Assembly (NCBI GenBank): GCA_019096195.1
Contig: JAGTXK010000242.1
Coordinates: 62,001 to 126,000 of the forward strand
DNA: 64,000 bases
From: Boletus sp. NGJ
Taxonomy: Eukaryota; Basidiomycota; Agaricomycetes; Boletales; Boletaceae
Direction: 5' to 3'
Position 1 is the first letter of the stretch. Each line of letters opens with the position of its first letter. Shown one piece after another: positions 1-12,772 of the stretch. Position numbers and translations under genes: made by a program. A model generated the notes under the pieces. The model saw only the letters and a program-made list of their open reading frames with translations. It was not told the DNA's origin and did no database searches.

Positions 1-282
1 CAGTTGCCCGCGTCAAAAATAAGATCCGGCTGACAGCAAGAACATCCGACAATATACGGTAGTACACGAGTGGCGAAGGTGTGTAATTACATGGCCGAGA
101 CGTCGGCTAGAGATGGCAAATGGTTTCGAAGATGACGTTGCTACAATACCGTACACGAAGGTTCTCTTTGACGCGTCTGTGTTTGGGAACGGATCGATTA
201 GTCGTCTTGACGATAGGACACAGTGACTGGACCGCTCACGATAATCTAGGAAGAGGAAGATCGCGTGGGGGAATCCGTTGCT
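1..282. other. Left edge, no gene seen
   Basis: I see no coding region with family resemblance here. The last part is presumably the 3' flank of the LC8 gene that ends at 283 on the minus strand. Confidence 0.5.
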
Positions 283-669
283 TCATGACTTCCAGATAAG
301 AATGGCCAGAGCCCCAATGTAAAAATATATAAAGTGTTTGGTTTCTGGTACGAGGGTTTCAGTTGGACATGGGGCGGGTGGCAGAAAAAGTTGTTTACCA
401 TGGGTGACGTAGCTCCCAAAGTTCTTTCCGACGACGACGTGCCAGGTGGCACCGTGGCGTTTGTCGAACTCTTTCTTGATCTGGGCGGCGATGTCTTTCT
501 CGATGCTGTATTTTTCGAGGGCTGCAGATGCGACATCGATGCTCTCCTGCTGCATCTCCTCAGCCATGTCGACGTTTTTGATGATGGCTTTTGGGCCGCC
601 GATGCCGCCGTTCTCCCTGGGGGAAGAGCCGGTGTCGGTGGAGGAGGTTGCGGGTGTGGCGTCAATCAT
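283..669 (-). CDS. Dynein light chain LC8 (DYNLL family)
   Basis: Small dimeric hub protein of cytoplasmic dynein and many other complexes. It binds short linear motifs in partners along its beta-sandwich groove. The translation carries the LC8 signature almost unbroken: [18 protein letters not shown], then [20 protein letters not shown], then [10 protein letters not shown] and [20 protein letters not shown]. The final exon joins through a 54-nt in-frame intron at 345-398 (GTAAAC..CAG on the minus strand); splicing turns THGKQ..VPETK into THETK, the family sequence. The spliced product is about 110 residues, against about 90 for typical LC8. The extra 20 are an N-terminal Ser/Thr/Gly-rich leader ([10 protein letters not shown]) that could be real or could mean a downstream start. 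The first ATG of the open frame was used. Family assignment is certain; only the N-terminus is not. Confidence 0.93.
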   Translation of the reverse strand: MIDATPATSSTDTGSSPRENGGIGGPKAIIKNVDMAEEMQQESIDVASAALEKYSIEKDIAAQIKKEFDKRHGATWHVVVGKNFGSYVTHGKQLFLPPAPCPTETLVPETKHFIYFYIGALAILIWKS

Positions 670-1760
670 GACTGTGGAAGAGGAAGAGGTGAATGAGGGC
701 GATCTGAGACTGATCCCGGGTTAAATACGTGGCTGGGGTGACTTGCCTTGTGGTTTTGGCGAGGGAACTGGCGTTGCGCGCGTGGATGGAGTGGGAAGGT
801 GGTCGGTCTTGGTCAAGGTGTGTTTTGAACGGAAACACGTGGTTGACTCGAACACATGCTACACTCGACGCCGTCCAGATGGCGAACTCGCTGGCACGTT
901 CCAGCTCATGACCTTTTTTTGTTTTTTTTGTTTACAAGTTTCATTGCAATATCGTTAATATGAATCAGCACGCCTTCCTCTCTCTCGCCGCATCGCGCAC
1001 TCGAGGCGAATCAGCTAACACCCTGTTCCCACTCGGCCGTAGCGCGCGTTGTTCTTGAGCCACGCTCGTTCTATCCGATTGGCTCGGCCCACGTCTCGTC
1101 CCACCAAACGTGTTCTGTTGATGGCTGCGCATGCGTACACAGGGTTTCGTCTTTACGAATCATGTCGTGGTCACTCATGGAGAGAATCCTCGCACCAAGA
1201 CCAGGAATGCCAGCGCGGAGGTGCGTGTTCAGGGTCAGCTCGAGTCGCCGTCGGTGAGTGCGGGTGTCGTGCCCACGGCCTTTGAAAGCGTCACCGTGGA
1301 GTCAGATACGAGATCTCACGTAGAGTCGAGGGGACTTGGATGGTTCTCCCCAGTCGACGATCTAGTACCAATCCGTCTCCGCCAGCTTTCATCCTGCGCT
1401 GCGGAGCTTGGATTTCGGACTCATATCGATGCGGAGCAAATCAGAACCTCTATAATTGGGGTCGCCGTTTGGGTGTCACGGTAATGAGTGCGTGGTTAAG
1501 GGATGTTTCGAGTGACTGAGCCAACGGACGTATAACATGGACTAATGACTATTTCGCCCAGGTCCATGTGATCATAACTGCATCCTTATCACCGTTGCTT
1601 GAATTAGTGACGAGCTTGGGATTCTGGTAATGTGATTGCATCCGATCGGGCCATGTATGCCGTATCTCACTTGCGGCACTGGGAGATTCTCGACTGTGTT
1701 CGTCTTATCTCTATCCTGATGCGTTCCACCGATAGGAAGCTCTGCGCTCTGTTCTCGCGA
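670..1760. other. Intergenic region between LC8 and M20 peptidase
   Basis: About 1.1 kb containing the LC8 upstream region and the M20 upstream region. Open frames of up to about 120 codons occur (for example 1131-1484, +), but they show no domain or compositional sign of coding. A T-rich stretch lies at 912-930. No RNA gene or repeat is recognised. Confidence 0.4.
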
Positions 1761-4206
1761 ATGGTTGCACCAACGAGCAGTCAGGCAGACCATCAAACAC
1801 CCCTAGTCGACAAGGCTCCGACTCACGACGATTCCGCGGTGTCGGCGGCCAAGATTGATTGCGAGCGAGGTGCCGTTGACCAAGAGTTTCTACCCAAGTC
1901 CTCGCAGACAACTACGAGACGCTCCAGGTTGTTGAGCTTCGCAGGCTTCTTGTGGTTTACCCTCCTGGTGCAGCGCTTCTGGCCTGCTGCAGTACTCCGT
2001 GGCGTACTTCACGGATGCGACCGCGGAAACGTCGTTGGTTATGACGATATCTGCCCTCAGGTCGAGGCACTCACTCCTACGGGATATGAAGCTTTGTTGG
2101 GAAGCCTTGACGAGGAGTTCAGCACAAGTGAGTTCAAGCTCAAAGCGTACGAGTCGTTGGGCGGGACTGTCCGTATTCCGTGAGTCTCTTCTCTTCTTTC
2201 TCTTCTCTCTGCGGTGCTGATTGCGAGTGTGTGCATACTAGTACGGAATCTTATGATGACCTCGGATTTCCGTCCGAAGACCCTCGGTGGGAGATTGAGA
2301 CCAAGTTCCACGAATATCTCGAGTCACGTTTCCCGAAGGTGTGAGTGCATTACAAGATCAGCCCGATACACCTGACAAGTTCTTTTTTCAGTCATGCGAG
2401 CCTCAAACACACCAAAGTGAACACCTATGCCTTGGTGTTTGAGTGGAAGGGAATCGAAAATGTCAAGCCTCTACTGCTTGCTGCTCATATGGACGTCGTT
2501 CCGGTCAATCCGGCGACATACCAAGACTGGATCAACCCCCCGTATTCCGGGTATTATGACGGGCAATGGATCTGGGGAAGGGGAAGTTGTGATGATAAAC
2601 CAGGTGTCATCGGAAGTCTGTGAGTTACAGTTACAAGGCTGTTTGTTGTGCGACGACTTGATGCTGACTTGCAAGAATTGCCATTGAAACTCTGCTGGAG
2701 CGTGGTTTCGTACCGTCTCGCACGATCCTCTTAGCATTTGGTATTGATGAAGAGCGTGGGGGTTACACGGTGCGTACGTTCTCCCACTTGAAAGCTTCAA
2801 GGTTGTTTTTGTGCTCAAGTCGTTGTAGGGCGCGGGTGCGATGGCGCGATATCTTCTGGAAACCTATGGCCCTGATTCGTTAGCTATGATTGTCGACGAA
2901 GGGGGTATGTTCAAACTCATCTCGCCAAGAGCCTACTCACACTGGCACATGGACTCATTGGACAACAGGAGGGTATGGTGACCTGAATGGGACGGTATTT
3001 GCCACGCCGTCGGTTGCCGAGAAAGGATACATGGACATTCGTATGGATGTGTTAACTCCTGGTGGGCACTCCAGCAGGCCCCCGAAGCATACTGTAAGAA
3101 ACCACGTGTCTTTTTTGCCTTGTATTCATGACTTAGATACGAACCCATAGGGAATCGGTATCTTATCACCGAACTAGAGGCTCATCCACACGAACCTGAG
3201 TTGGTTCGGGGAAGGACATACTACCAGGGTTTGGAATGCCGCGCAAAATACGATACAGGCTTCCCAGCGTCATTGAAAAAGCTTGTGCGGCAGTCACAGA
3301 CAAGCGATGAGAAGTTGCAGGAACTTGGGGATCGCCTCATTGATTTTGATCCCATGTTCTATGCCATGTCAGGAACAATTCAGGCAATCGGTGGGTTTCG
3401 ATTGACGTGTGTCGCCTTTTTCGCTGATTTCCTGTGGTAGATCTTGTTGGTGGAGGTGTAAAAGTAAATGCCCTTCCCGAGGCGTCGCAAACCACCGCGT
3501 TGCTGACCACACTTCACCCACTGAGCTAATGGGTCGTTTTACCAATATTACACTCCCTGTTGCCGAAAAACACAACATGACTCTGGATGCCTTTGGAAAG
3601 ACACTTGGATCGCAGGGCCCTTCGTGGGGAACTATACGCTTCTCCGATGCTTTTAACAGCTCTCTAGTGCCAGCCCCTGTGACGCCTACGACGGGAAGTG
3701 GGCCTTACGCGCTTTTGTCAGGGACAATCCGATCGTCGCTCCAAACCCATCTACGCACGGATGAGCTTCCGAGGTCTTCCGTTGTCGCACCTGGACTCTC
3801 TACTGGTGAGCTTTATGTATTGGGACTGCAGTACTTATAATGATACTGAAGTCGCGTTGTAGGCAACACGGGTAAGCGGAAGACGTCATAACGGAGATGA
3901 AGAGGCTGATGCATGCTTGCAATGGCCCAAACACGAGACATTACTGGAACCTCACGAAGCACATCTTCCGATATGGTCATCGCGGTGCTGCCGACGCTTA
4001 TAATGGAGCACACACCATCAACGAAGGTGGGAGCGTGTCTGCTTGTCTTGGGCTGGATTACTCATTGCACGGGAACCACAGCTATCCGAGCAGAAGGGTT
4101 CTTGGAACAGATTCGCTTCATCACCAGGCTCATTCTCAATGCGGATCAAGTGACTTGCTGGAATGAGAGTGACGCTGATCTGATGCCAATTGTGTATTGT
4201 GTATAA
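1761..4206 (+). pseudogene. M20 family Gly-Xaa carboxypeptidase (CPS1-like), frame-disrupted
   Basis: Vacuolar/membrane zinc dipeptidase of the carboxypeptidase S family, which removes C-terminal residues from short peptides. The ATG at 1761 opens a cytosolic tail, then one membrane helix (SFAGFLWFTLLVQRFW). The catalytic half follows: LLLAAHMDVVPV (metal His and Asp), WGRGSCDDKPG, GIDEERGG, MIVDEGG and GGHSSRPPKHT. The C-terminal half has RHYWNLTKHIFRY, AADAYNGAHTINE and a final exon ending LILNADQ. These parts sit on about eight short exons with good GT..AG sites. Three joints fail. Around 3151-3165 the frame between GIGI and LITELEAHP is lost. Around 3486-3495 the frame between NALPEASQ and NHRVADHTSP is lost. 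Before RHYW near 3920 no AG acceptor keeps frame. The first two look like losses of about 8-10 nt relative to the family. I read it as a decaying host gene; assembly error is the alternative. Confidence 0.7.
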
Positions 4207-4743
4207 AACAAGGGGCGAACTGATACGCACTGAATGATCTTTGATTATCATGCATCATGATTAAGAGACTGTATATGTTTTAACCCTTCTGGTGTCTAGG
4301 AACCAGTCCCTGGCACCATTGGACCGCAGAATATTGGCGTGTGAGTGCTCGATGTGCCTCCCTGTATTATACTGGGATGTCAGCAACATGTGTGGTGCCT
4401 TCCGTCCGCCCAGATAATCGATATATAATGATTATCGGTCTTCTGGCCAACACGATGCAACTACTTCACGTGTCTTCGTATCTGCAAAAAGGAACTGGCT
4501 CGATGGTACACGTGGGAAAGACGAAATGTAGTGATGACGTGTTGGTACCTACACACCGATCAAGTTACGTAACCCCAGACAGTACTTTTGGGGAACGGGG
4601 CAAGGAAGGAAAAATAGCCTGGCACGTCCTCCTCATACCTCCAATTCATCGCCTTTCCCTCTTACCACCATCATCCCCCCCTCCCATCTCAGGCAGTCGT
4701 CCCTGCCGCTGAGCCCTCCATAAGTCCTACATTGTCGTGAACC
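4207..4743. other. Intergenic, ACC1 upstream region
   Basis: No gene seen. It holds the M20 3' flank and the presumed ACC1 promoter and leader. The last 100 bases are pyrimidine-rich (4620-4690), common in front of highly expressed fungal genes. There is no clear TATA box at a standard distance. Confidence 0.4.
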
Positions 4744-7700
4744 ATGTCGTCCTACGATCACTCAAAAGTTGCGCATTTCATTGGTATGTACGCCAGTAGG
4801 GGCAGAGGGGACGCGTCATAGGTCTGATACCCCTCGTGGATAGGCGGAAATTCGCTGGACAAGGCACCAGCTGGCCGCGTAAAAGACTTTGTTCACGCCC
4901 ATGGGGGTCATACAGTCATCACAAAGGTAGGTCCCGCGCGTATACCCATCTCTTGGTCGGTAGATGGGGTCGTCGGAGTGGCGCCCTTTCCTCGACTATG
5001 CGTGCATCATGAGCTGATTGTTTCTCTATCCACTCGCAGGTCCTTATTGCAAATAACGGTATTGTCTACCTCATCAGTCGTGACACGCATATACTCATGT
5101 CTCTCCAAAGGTATCGCTGCCGTCAAGGAAATCCGTTCCATCCGTCAATGGAGCTACGAAACTTTCGGAACAGAAAGGGCTATCGAGTTCACTGTGATGG
5201 CTACGCCCGAGGATCTTAAAGTCAATGCCGAGTACATCCGCATGGCAGATCAATACATCGAAGTTCCAGGTGGTTCTAATAACAACAACTACGCCAACGT
5301 GGATCTCATTGTTGACGTGGCCGAACGTGCTGGAGTGCATGCCGTCTGGGCAGGCTGGGGTCACGCCTCTGAAAACCCCAGACTACCCGAGAGTCTTGGT
5401 GCCTGCAAGAACCGGATCGTGTTTATTGGTCCCCCTGGAAGTGCTATGAGAAGCTTGGGCGACAAGATCTCGAGTACTATCGTCGCGCAGAGTGCCGAGG
5501 TGCCTACCATGGCATGGTCTGGCTCAGGGATCACGGACACAGTGCTGTCGAAACAGGGCTTCGTGACCGTTCCTGATAATGTATATCAAGCCGCCTGTGT
5601 GACGAATGTAGAGGAAGGATTAGCCAAGGCCGAGCAAATCGGCTGGCCAGTCATGATCAAAGCCAGTGAAGGTGGAGGTGGAAAGGGTATTCGCAAGGTC
5701 GAGCAACCTGACGCATTCAAGAACGCATATCATGCAGTCGCTGGAGAGATTCCAGGTAAGGACGTGCACCAGATTTACCCCGCATATATTTATCTCGTTG
5801 CAGGATCACCTATTTTTATCATGAAACTCGCTGGCCAGGCACGTCACTTGGAGGTCCAACTTCTCGCTGATCAGTATGGGAACGCGATCTCTTTGTTCGG
5901 GCGCGATTGTTCCGTTCAGCGTCGTCATCAGAAGATCATTGAAGAAGCTCCTGTGACGATCGCTAAGGAAGATACCTTTGAGCAGATGGAGCGCGCTGCT
6001 GTGCGCCTCGCCAAACTTGTGGGGTATGTCAGTGCTGGGACTGTTGAATGTATGCTCTTGCTCTTGTCGTATCTCGGAGGTCCGCTGACCAGGAATTCCC
6101 ACAAGATCTCTACAGTCACTCCGAGGACGTGTTCTACTTCCTTGAACTTAACCCCCGACTTCAAGTCGAACATCCAACTACCGAGATGGTCACGGGTGTC
6201 AATCTCCCTGCTGCACAGTTGCAGATTGCCATGGGTATTCCGCTGCATTGTATTCGGCACATTCGCACATTGTACGGTGTTGCTCCTAACGCTTCATCCG
6301 AGATCGACTTCGACATGGTGAAGCCTGGGTCTAACCAGCTTCAGCGTAAACCTCGTCCCAAGGGGCACGTTGTTGCAGTTCGTATCACCGCCGAGAACCC
6401 GGACGCTGGCTTCAAGCCATCATCTGGTTCACTTCAAGAGCTTAATTTCCGTTCCAGTACGAATGTCTGGGGTTACTTCTCCGTCAGTTCCGCAGGTGGT
6501 CTCCACGAGTTCGCTGATTCACAATTTGGTCACATCTTCGCATATGGTGAAGACCGCGATGAGAGTAGGAAGAACATGATCGTCGCATTGAAGGAGTTGA
6601 GCATTCGTGGTGATTTCAGAACGACTGTCGAATACCTCATCAAATTACTCGAGCTCGATGCGTTCATCGACAATACCTTCACCACTGGCTGGCTGGATTC
6701 CCTGATCAGCAACAAGCTCACCGCAGAGCGTCCGGATGCTACCCTCGCAGTTGTCTGCGGTTCCGTCGCCAAAGCCCACCTCGCGACAGAGGCATGTCTT
6801 AGCGAGTACAAGCGTATTCTGGACAAGGGCCAGGTTCCTGCTCGTGATCTGGTGAAGACCGTTTTTCAGCGTCGATTTCATTTATGAGAATGTCAAGTAC
6901 AATTTTACGTGCACCCGTTCTTCCAAGCACATGTGGACGCTCTTCCTGAACGGTGGACGGACAATGGTCGGGGCCCGCCCTCTTGCTGACGGTGGCCTCC
7001 TCATCCTTCTCGATGGTCGCAGTCACTCGGTATACTGGCGAGAAGAGGTCGGAGCTCTGCGACTCATGGTTGACTCCAAGACATGTTTGATCGAGCAGGA
7101 AAATGACCCAACACAACTAAGGAGTCCAAGTCCTGGCAAGCTGATCCGATTATTGGTTGACAGCGGCGACCACATCAATGCTGGTGAGCAATATGCAGAG
7201 ATTGAGGTGAGCCTGATCCCCCAAAGCAAAGTGGTGTCGTTGTTTACCTCGCCTAGGTCATGAAAATGTACATGCCACTTGTCGCGGCTGAAGATGGTAT
7301 TGTTCAATTTGTCAAGCAACCTGGTGTCAGTCTTGAGCCAGGTGACATCCTCGGTATCTTGACTCTTGATGATCCCGCTCGAGTCAACCACGCCAGGCCG
7401 TTTGATGGTCTTCTCCCATCAATGGGTCCCCCGGGTGTAGTCGGAAACCGGAAATACCAGCGTTTCGTGCGTTGCATGGGGACACTTAATGATATCCTCG
7501 AGGGTTACGACAACCAAGCTATCATGGCGTCGACTTTCAAGGACCTCATCGAAATCCTTCATGACCCTGAACTACCCTACTCGGAAGTCAGCTCTATTTT
7601 GTCCACTTTGTCTGGCCGTATGCCATCGAAACTCGAAGAAGGCATTCGGTCAGCTATTGACAGTGCCAAGTCCAGGGGTGACGCGCACGAGTTCCCTGCC

Positions 7701-10700
7701 GTCCGTATCAAGAAAGTCCTTGAACACTATCTTCAGGACTCCATTCTTCCTCTCGATCGACCGATGTTCCGGACACAGCTTGCCCCATTATTCGACGTTC
7801 TTGAGAAATTTATGGGCGGCCTGAAGGGTCACGAAGTGCATACTATCGCGAGCCTTCTTTCAGCTTACGAGTCGACGGAGAAGCTGTTCGGAGGAAGCAT
7901 TGAAGCTCGAGTTTTGAGCTTGAGAGAACAGAACAAGGATGACCTCGACAAGGTGGTTGCTCTCGTGCTTAGCCACACCAAGGCTCAGAACAAGTCGAAA
8001 CTTGTGCTCTCGATACTGGACTACATTAAATCGAGTGGTCTTCCCGTCTCTGTGGAAACCCGGCTTCACCAGGTTCTCAGCGACCTTGCTGGGCTGGAGT
8101 CAAAGTTTGTCCACTTCCCGTCTGGTCCCTTATATGATTAAAAAGCGTTTTAGGTCGTCAACTGCCGTCTCCCTTAAAGCTCGTGAAGTACTTATCATCG
8201 GGCAGATGCCCTCTTATGAGGAGCGCCTAGTCCAGATGGAAGCGATTCTCAAAGCATCCGTGACTTCTAGCGTATATGGTGAACAGGGTACGACGAATAG
8301 GTACGAGGTCATTTGCATTGGTGCTTCACCTTATCGATACTCTATAGAATTCCCTCCGCCGAGATCTTGCGCGAACTCAGCGATTCGCGCTACACTGTCT
8401 ACGATGTTCTTCCATCATTCTTCTCGCACTCGGACCCTCTTGTCACTCTCGGTCAGTTCTTTTTTTTTTTTGTTAACGATCTCCTTGATCTGACGTTTAT
8501 TTTGCAGCTGCATTCGACGTTTATGTTCGCCGTGCCTACCGGGCGTACTCGTTGCTGTCGATTGATTATGAGGAAGGTGATGGCCTGGATGACGGCGAGC
8601 TCCCAGGTGCCCTCACCTGGCGATTCAACCTTGGGCGTTCACATTCACCTCCTGCTACCCCTAGCGTCACTGCACCGTAAGTAGAGCTTGTGTTCCTGGT
8701 CAAATGGTGTCTAACCTAGCCGAAGTGACCCGAGACGTCAAGGATCCGTCAGCGACCTATCCTATCTGATTAGTCGCAACCAATCGCAGCCCATACGTAC
8801 TGGTGTCATTGCCTCGTTCTCTGACTTGGTTGCCCTTGACAAAGGATTTGAGAAAGTTGCTGATCTCCTCCCCGTGTTCGATCCCGACGAGTTCCGCCAA
8901 CGTTATGGCAGTACGGAGCCGCCGAATGTCTTGAACCTAGCTCTTCGCATCTTCGACAAAGCGGATGACGTGTCTGAAGAAGCCTGGGCAGAACGGGCCC
9001 TCAAATTCGTTAGCGAGCACAACGCAACTCTCGTGAAACGTGGTGTTCGCCGTGTATCAATCCTCATCTGCAAACGAGGACAGTACCCGATATACTTCAC
9101 TTTAAGGAGTATTGAGGGTAACTGGATTGAAGAACAGGCTATCCGTAACGTTGAGCCTGCATTAGCCTTCCAACTCGAGCTCACTCGCCTTTCTAACTAC
9201 AAGCTCAGGCCAGTCTTCGTGGAGAGCAAACAGATTCACATGTACCATGCCGTTGCCAGAGAGAACCAGCTCGACAATCGATTCTTTATCCGTGCATTGG
9301 TTCGTCCCTGGCCGTTTGCGCGGCTCTATGAACATGAAACAGTACCTCATCTCCGAGACGGACCGACTCGTGACCAGCATCTTGGATGCGCTAGAGGTCG
9401 TCAGCGCGCAGTACCGCAATGCCGATGTCAACCATATCTTCATGAACTTCGTCTACAATCTCCAGGTTTCTTATGAAGATGTACTCGAAGCTATCTCGGG
9501 CTTCATCGAGCGCCACGGCAAGCGACTCTGGCGTTTGCACGTCACTGGCTCAGAGATTCGTATTGTTCTTGAGGACCATGAAGGCAATGTTACCCCTATT
9601 CGGTGCATTATCGAGAACGTATCTGGATTCGTCGTCAACTTCCATGGATACCAGGAAATTACCACTGACAAGGGTACAATAATTCTCAAGTCCATTGGAG
9701 AGAAGGGACCTCTTCATCTCCTGCCAGTCAACCAGCCATACCCGACCAAAGAGTCATTACAGCCCAAGCGTTACCAAGCCCACCTTATTGGTACCACTTA
9801 CGTCTATGACTTCCCCGAGCTTTTCTCAAAAGCTCTCCATAATGTTTGGATCAAGGCCCGAACCTTTGACTCCTCGCTTATTCTCCCGAAGAAGTTACTC
9901 GAAGCGAAGGAACTCGTGCTCGCTGAGCATGATCAACTCACAGAAGTGGACCGTGCCCCAGGTAACAACACATTCGGAATGGTCGCCTGGGTATTCACGC
10001 TTAAAACGCCTGAATTCCCTGATGGTCGCAAGGTTGTTGTCGTCGCAAATGACATCACCTATAAAATCGGTTCTTTCGGTCCCATCGAAGATCAGTTCTT
10101 CTACCTCGTCACGAAGTATGCACGCGCCCAAGGTCTCCCCCGCATCTACCTCTCCGCCAACTCTGGTGCTCGTATCGGTCTGGCAGAGGAGGTCATGAAC
10201 CTCTTCTCGTGCGCTTGGAACGATGAAACTAACCCAGAGAAAGGCTTCGAGTACCTCTACCTGACTCGGGAGAACTATCTCAAAGTGCAAGAAAAGGCCG
10301 CCACTGCCACTCGTACGACGGAGATCGAAGTGGATGGGGAAGTTCGCTACAAGATCACAGACATCATTGGACTTCAAGATGGCCTCGGTGTCGAGTCGTT
10401 GAAGGGATCTGGCCTCATTGCGGGAGAAACATCACGTGCCTACGACGATATTTTCACCATTACTTTGGTGACTGCTCGCTCTGTCGGCATCGGTGCATAC
10501 CTTGTCCGCTTGGGTGAACGCGCTGTCCAAGTTGAGGGACAGCCCATCATCCTGACTGGAGCACCTGCACTCAACAAGGTACTCGGCCGCGAAGTGTATA
10601 CCTCCAACCTGCAACTCGGTGGTACTCAAATTATGCACAAGAATGGCGTCTCTCACCTGACCGCAGCCAGCGACCTAGAGGGGGTTACCCACATCCTGCA

Positions 10701-12085
10701 GTGGTTGTCGTACATCCCCGAAATCAAAGGAGACGCACTGCCCATCCGCGAAACATCGGACACTTGGGATCGCGAGATTGCTTATGTTCCACCCAAGGGT
10801 CCCTATGATCCACGCTGGTTCATCGAGGGCAAGGTTGATGAACAGACGTCGGAGTGGCTACCAGGCTTCTTTGACAAAGGGTCTTTCCAAGAAACACTTT
10901 CTGGATGGGCGCAGACTGTTGTCGTTGGTCGTGCGCGATTGGGCGGCATTCCTATAGGTGTTATTGCTGTCGAGACTCGTACCATTGAACGTGTCATTCC
11001 TGCAGATCCCGCTAATCCCGCATCATTCGAACAGAAGGTCATGGAAGCTGGGCAAGTTTGGTACCCTAACTCGGCGTACAAGACGGCACAGGCCATCTTC
11101 GACTTCGACCGTGAAGGTCTCCCACTCATCATCTTCGCCAACTGGCGTGGTTTCTCCGGTGGCCAACAAGACATGTACGATGAAGTTTTGAAACAGGGCT
11201 CGAAGATCGTCGATGGCTTGTCCAGTTACAAGCAGCCCGTCTTCGTCTACATTGTACCAAATGGCGAACTTCGTGGTGGTGCTTGGGTCGTGCTCGACCC
11301 CTCGATCAACTCCTCCAAGATGGAGATGTACGCTGATGTTGATGCACGTGCTGGTGTGTTGGAACCTGAGGGTATCGTTGAGATCAAGATGCGCCGAGAC
11401 AAAATCCTTTCGGTCATGGAGCGCCTTGACTCTACATACGCATCTCTGAAGGCCGCCAGCAAAGATTCTAGCAAATCCGACGAAGAGAAGGCTGCAGCCT
11501 CCAAAGCGTTGGACAACAGGGAGAAGTTCTTACAGCCTACTTACAAGCAAATTGCGTTGTTGTATGCTGATCTTCACGAGTAAGTGTTTGCTCTTTTCGT
11601 TTACAGAGTCCATGCTCACGTGCGTCCTCAGCCGAACCGGTCGTATGGAAGCCAAGGGTTGTGCGAAACCTGCAATATGGAAGGAAGCTCGCCGCTTCTT
11701 CTACTGGGCGCTCCGCGCACGTGTTGCTCGTTCTGAGGCACTCGCTCAGTTGGCAGATAGTAACCCAGAAGCAACACCGGAGCTTCTGGAGAAACTATTG
11801 GATTCCCTCGTTTCCACCGTCGACCGTTCCGACAACCGTGCTCTCGCAAACGCGTTGGAGGAATTGGACCTGACATCCACACTGGTTAGATTGAGGACGG
11901 ACTACCTCTTGCAACGCTTCCTCGAAGTTGCGCAGCAAGACCGGAAGGCGTCCATTGATGGCCTCGTCCGACTAGTAGACTCGTTGTCGCACGATGAGCG
12001 ACAGGTATTACAGTCTGCATTACAGAACACGCGTTCCCCTGGTTCGTTGGGTTTCTTTGGCATTTCTGATCTCATCGCTCAATGA
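4744..12085 (+). CDS. ACC1: Acetyl-CoA carboxylase (multidomain, cytosolic)
   Basis: Makes malonyl-CoA from acetyl-CoA, bicarbonate and ATP, the committed step of fatty-acid synthesis. Start at 4744 gives [20 protein letters not shown] over the first two exons, then [20 protein letters not shown]. Domains in order: biotin carboxylase (ATP-grasp loop [41 protein letters not shown]), biotin carrier with EVMKM (biotinyl Lys codon 7263-7265, assembled across an intron), the eukaryotic central region, then carboxyltransferase N-half ([14 protein letters not shown]) and C-half ([16 protein letters not shown]). Estimated length is about 2,230 residues, as in yeast. More than ten short introns were placed, including one before [13 protein letters not shown] (8130s) and the last one joining LLYADLH to [10 protein letters not shown]. 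Two single-base frame breaks stand out, in a T run at 6862-6866 and a C run at 9306-9308. Both are +1 relative to the family reading. In an essential single-copy gene these most likely are sequence errors. Confidence 0.95.
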
Positions 12086-12772
12086 ATGACAGGACCCCCC
12101 TCATATTCCAACTGAGTTTGTCGTTGCATTCGCCCATTCCCCAGAACACCATGCATACCATGAATACCACGTCTGTATCATGCCCATTATTCTGTTTGTC
12201 ACCTCACGCTCGTGCTCCTTGTTCTTTCTGTTGTTCTTTCCATTGTGCCCCCCGCCTGCAAGGTTAGCATTAACGTAAATATACCGCGTACTGTATAATC
12301 GCCATACCATGCATTTAGAGAATCCAGTCGGTGTCGGAATAAGTTGGAGGGAGCCGGTGCTCGTTCACATCCACCTACATTCTAAAGCGATCAGCGGGTT
12401 GGAGGCATTCTAGTTCCGCACTATCTTCGATCGTTGCTCTTGCAAGTGTCAATTTCAGGGATGTGCCGAACGACGTTGAAGGCGAAACACCTACCTGCCA
12501 GTGGGTTGTTGGCTTCGAAACAGGGAGCTCAGCTGGACTGTTCCGCTCGGCTGCCCGTCGGTGCCCCAAAACATAGTATAGGCACATCTAGGTCAGGTAG
12601 CTTACAGGCTCCGTACCCCCTTCATTTCACCGTCCACTGGCAACGAAATTGCAATATATATTGGGCGGATTGTTACCGCATTCTAGATATCTGCGCAAAA
12701 TATCACTAGACGTTGCGGCGCTCATCCCCATCACCCCCTTTCACCTTGATCGTCCGAATCTGAATCGATATC
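12086..12772. other. Intergenic between ACC1 and carbonic anhydrase
   Basis: About 690 bases with the ACC1 3' region and the carbonic anhydrase upstream region. No coding region with family resemblance and no repeat was recognised. Confidence 0.4.

Noticed and set aside
1131-1484. 117-codon frame upstream of the M20 gene
   Set aside because: Composition and sequence show no domain; likely non-coding spacer.
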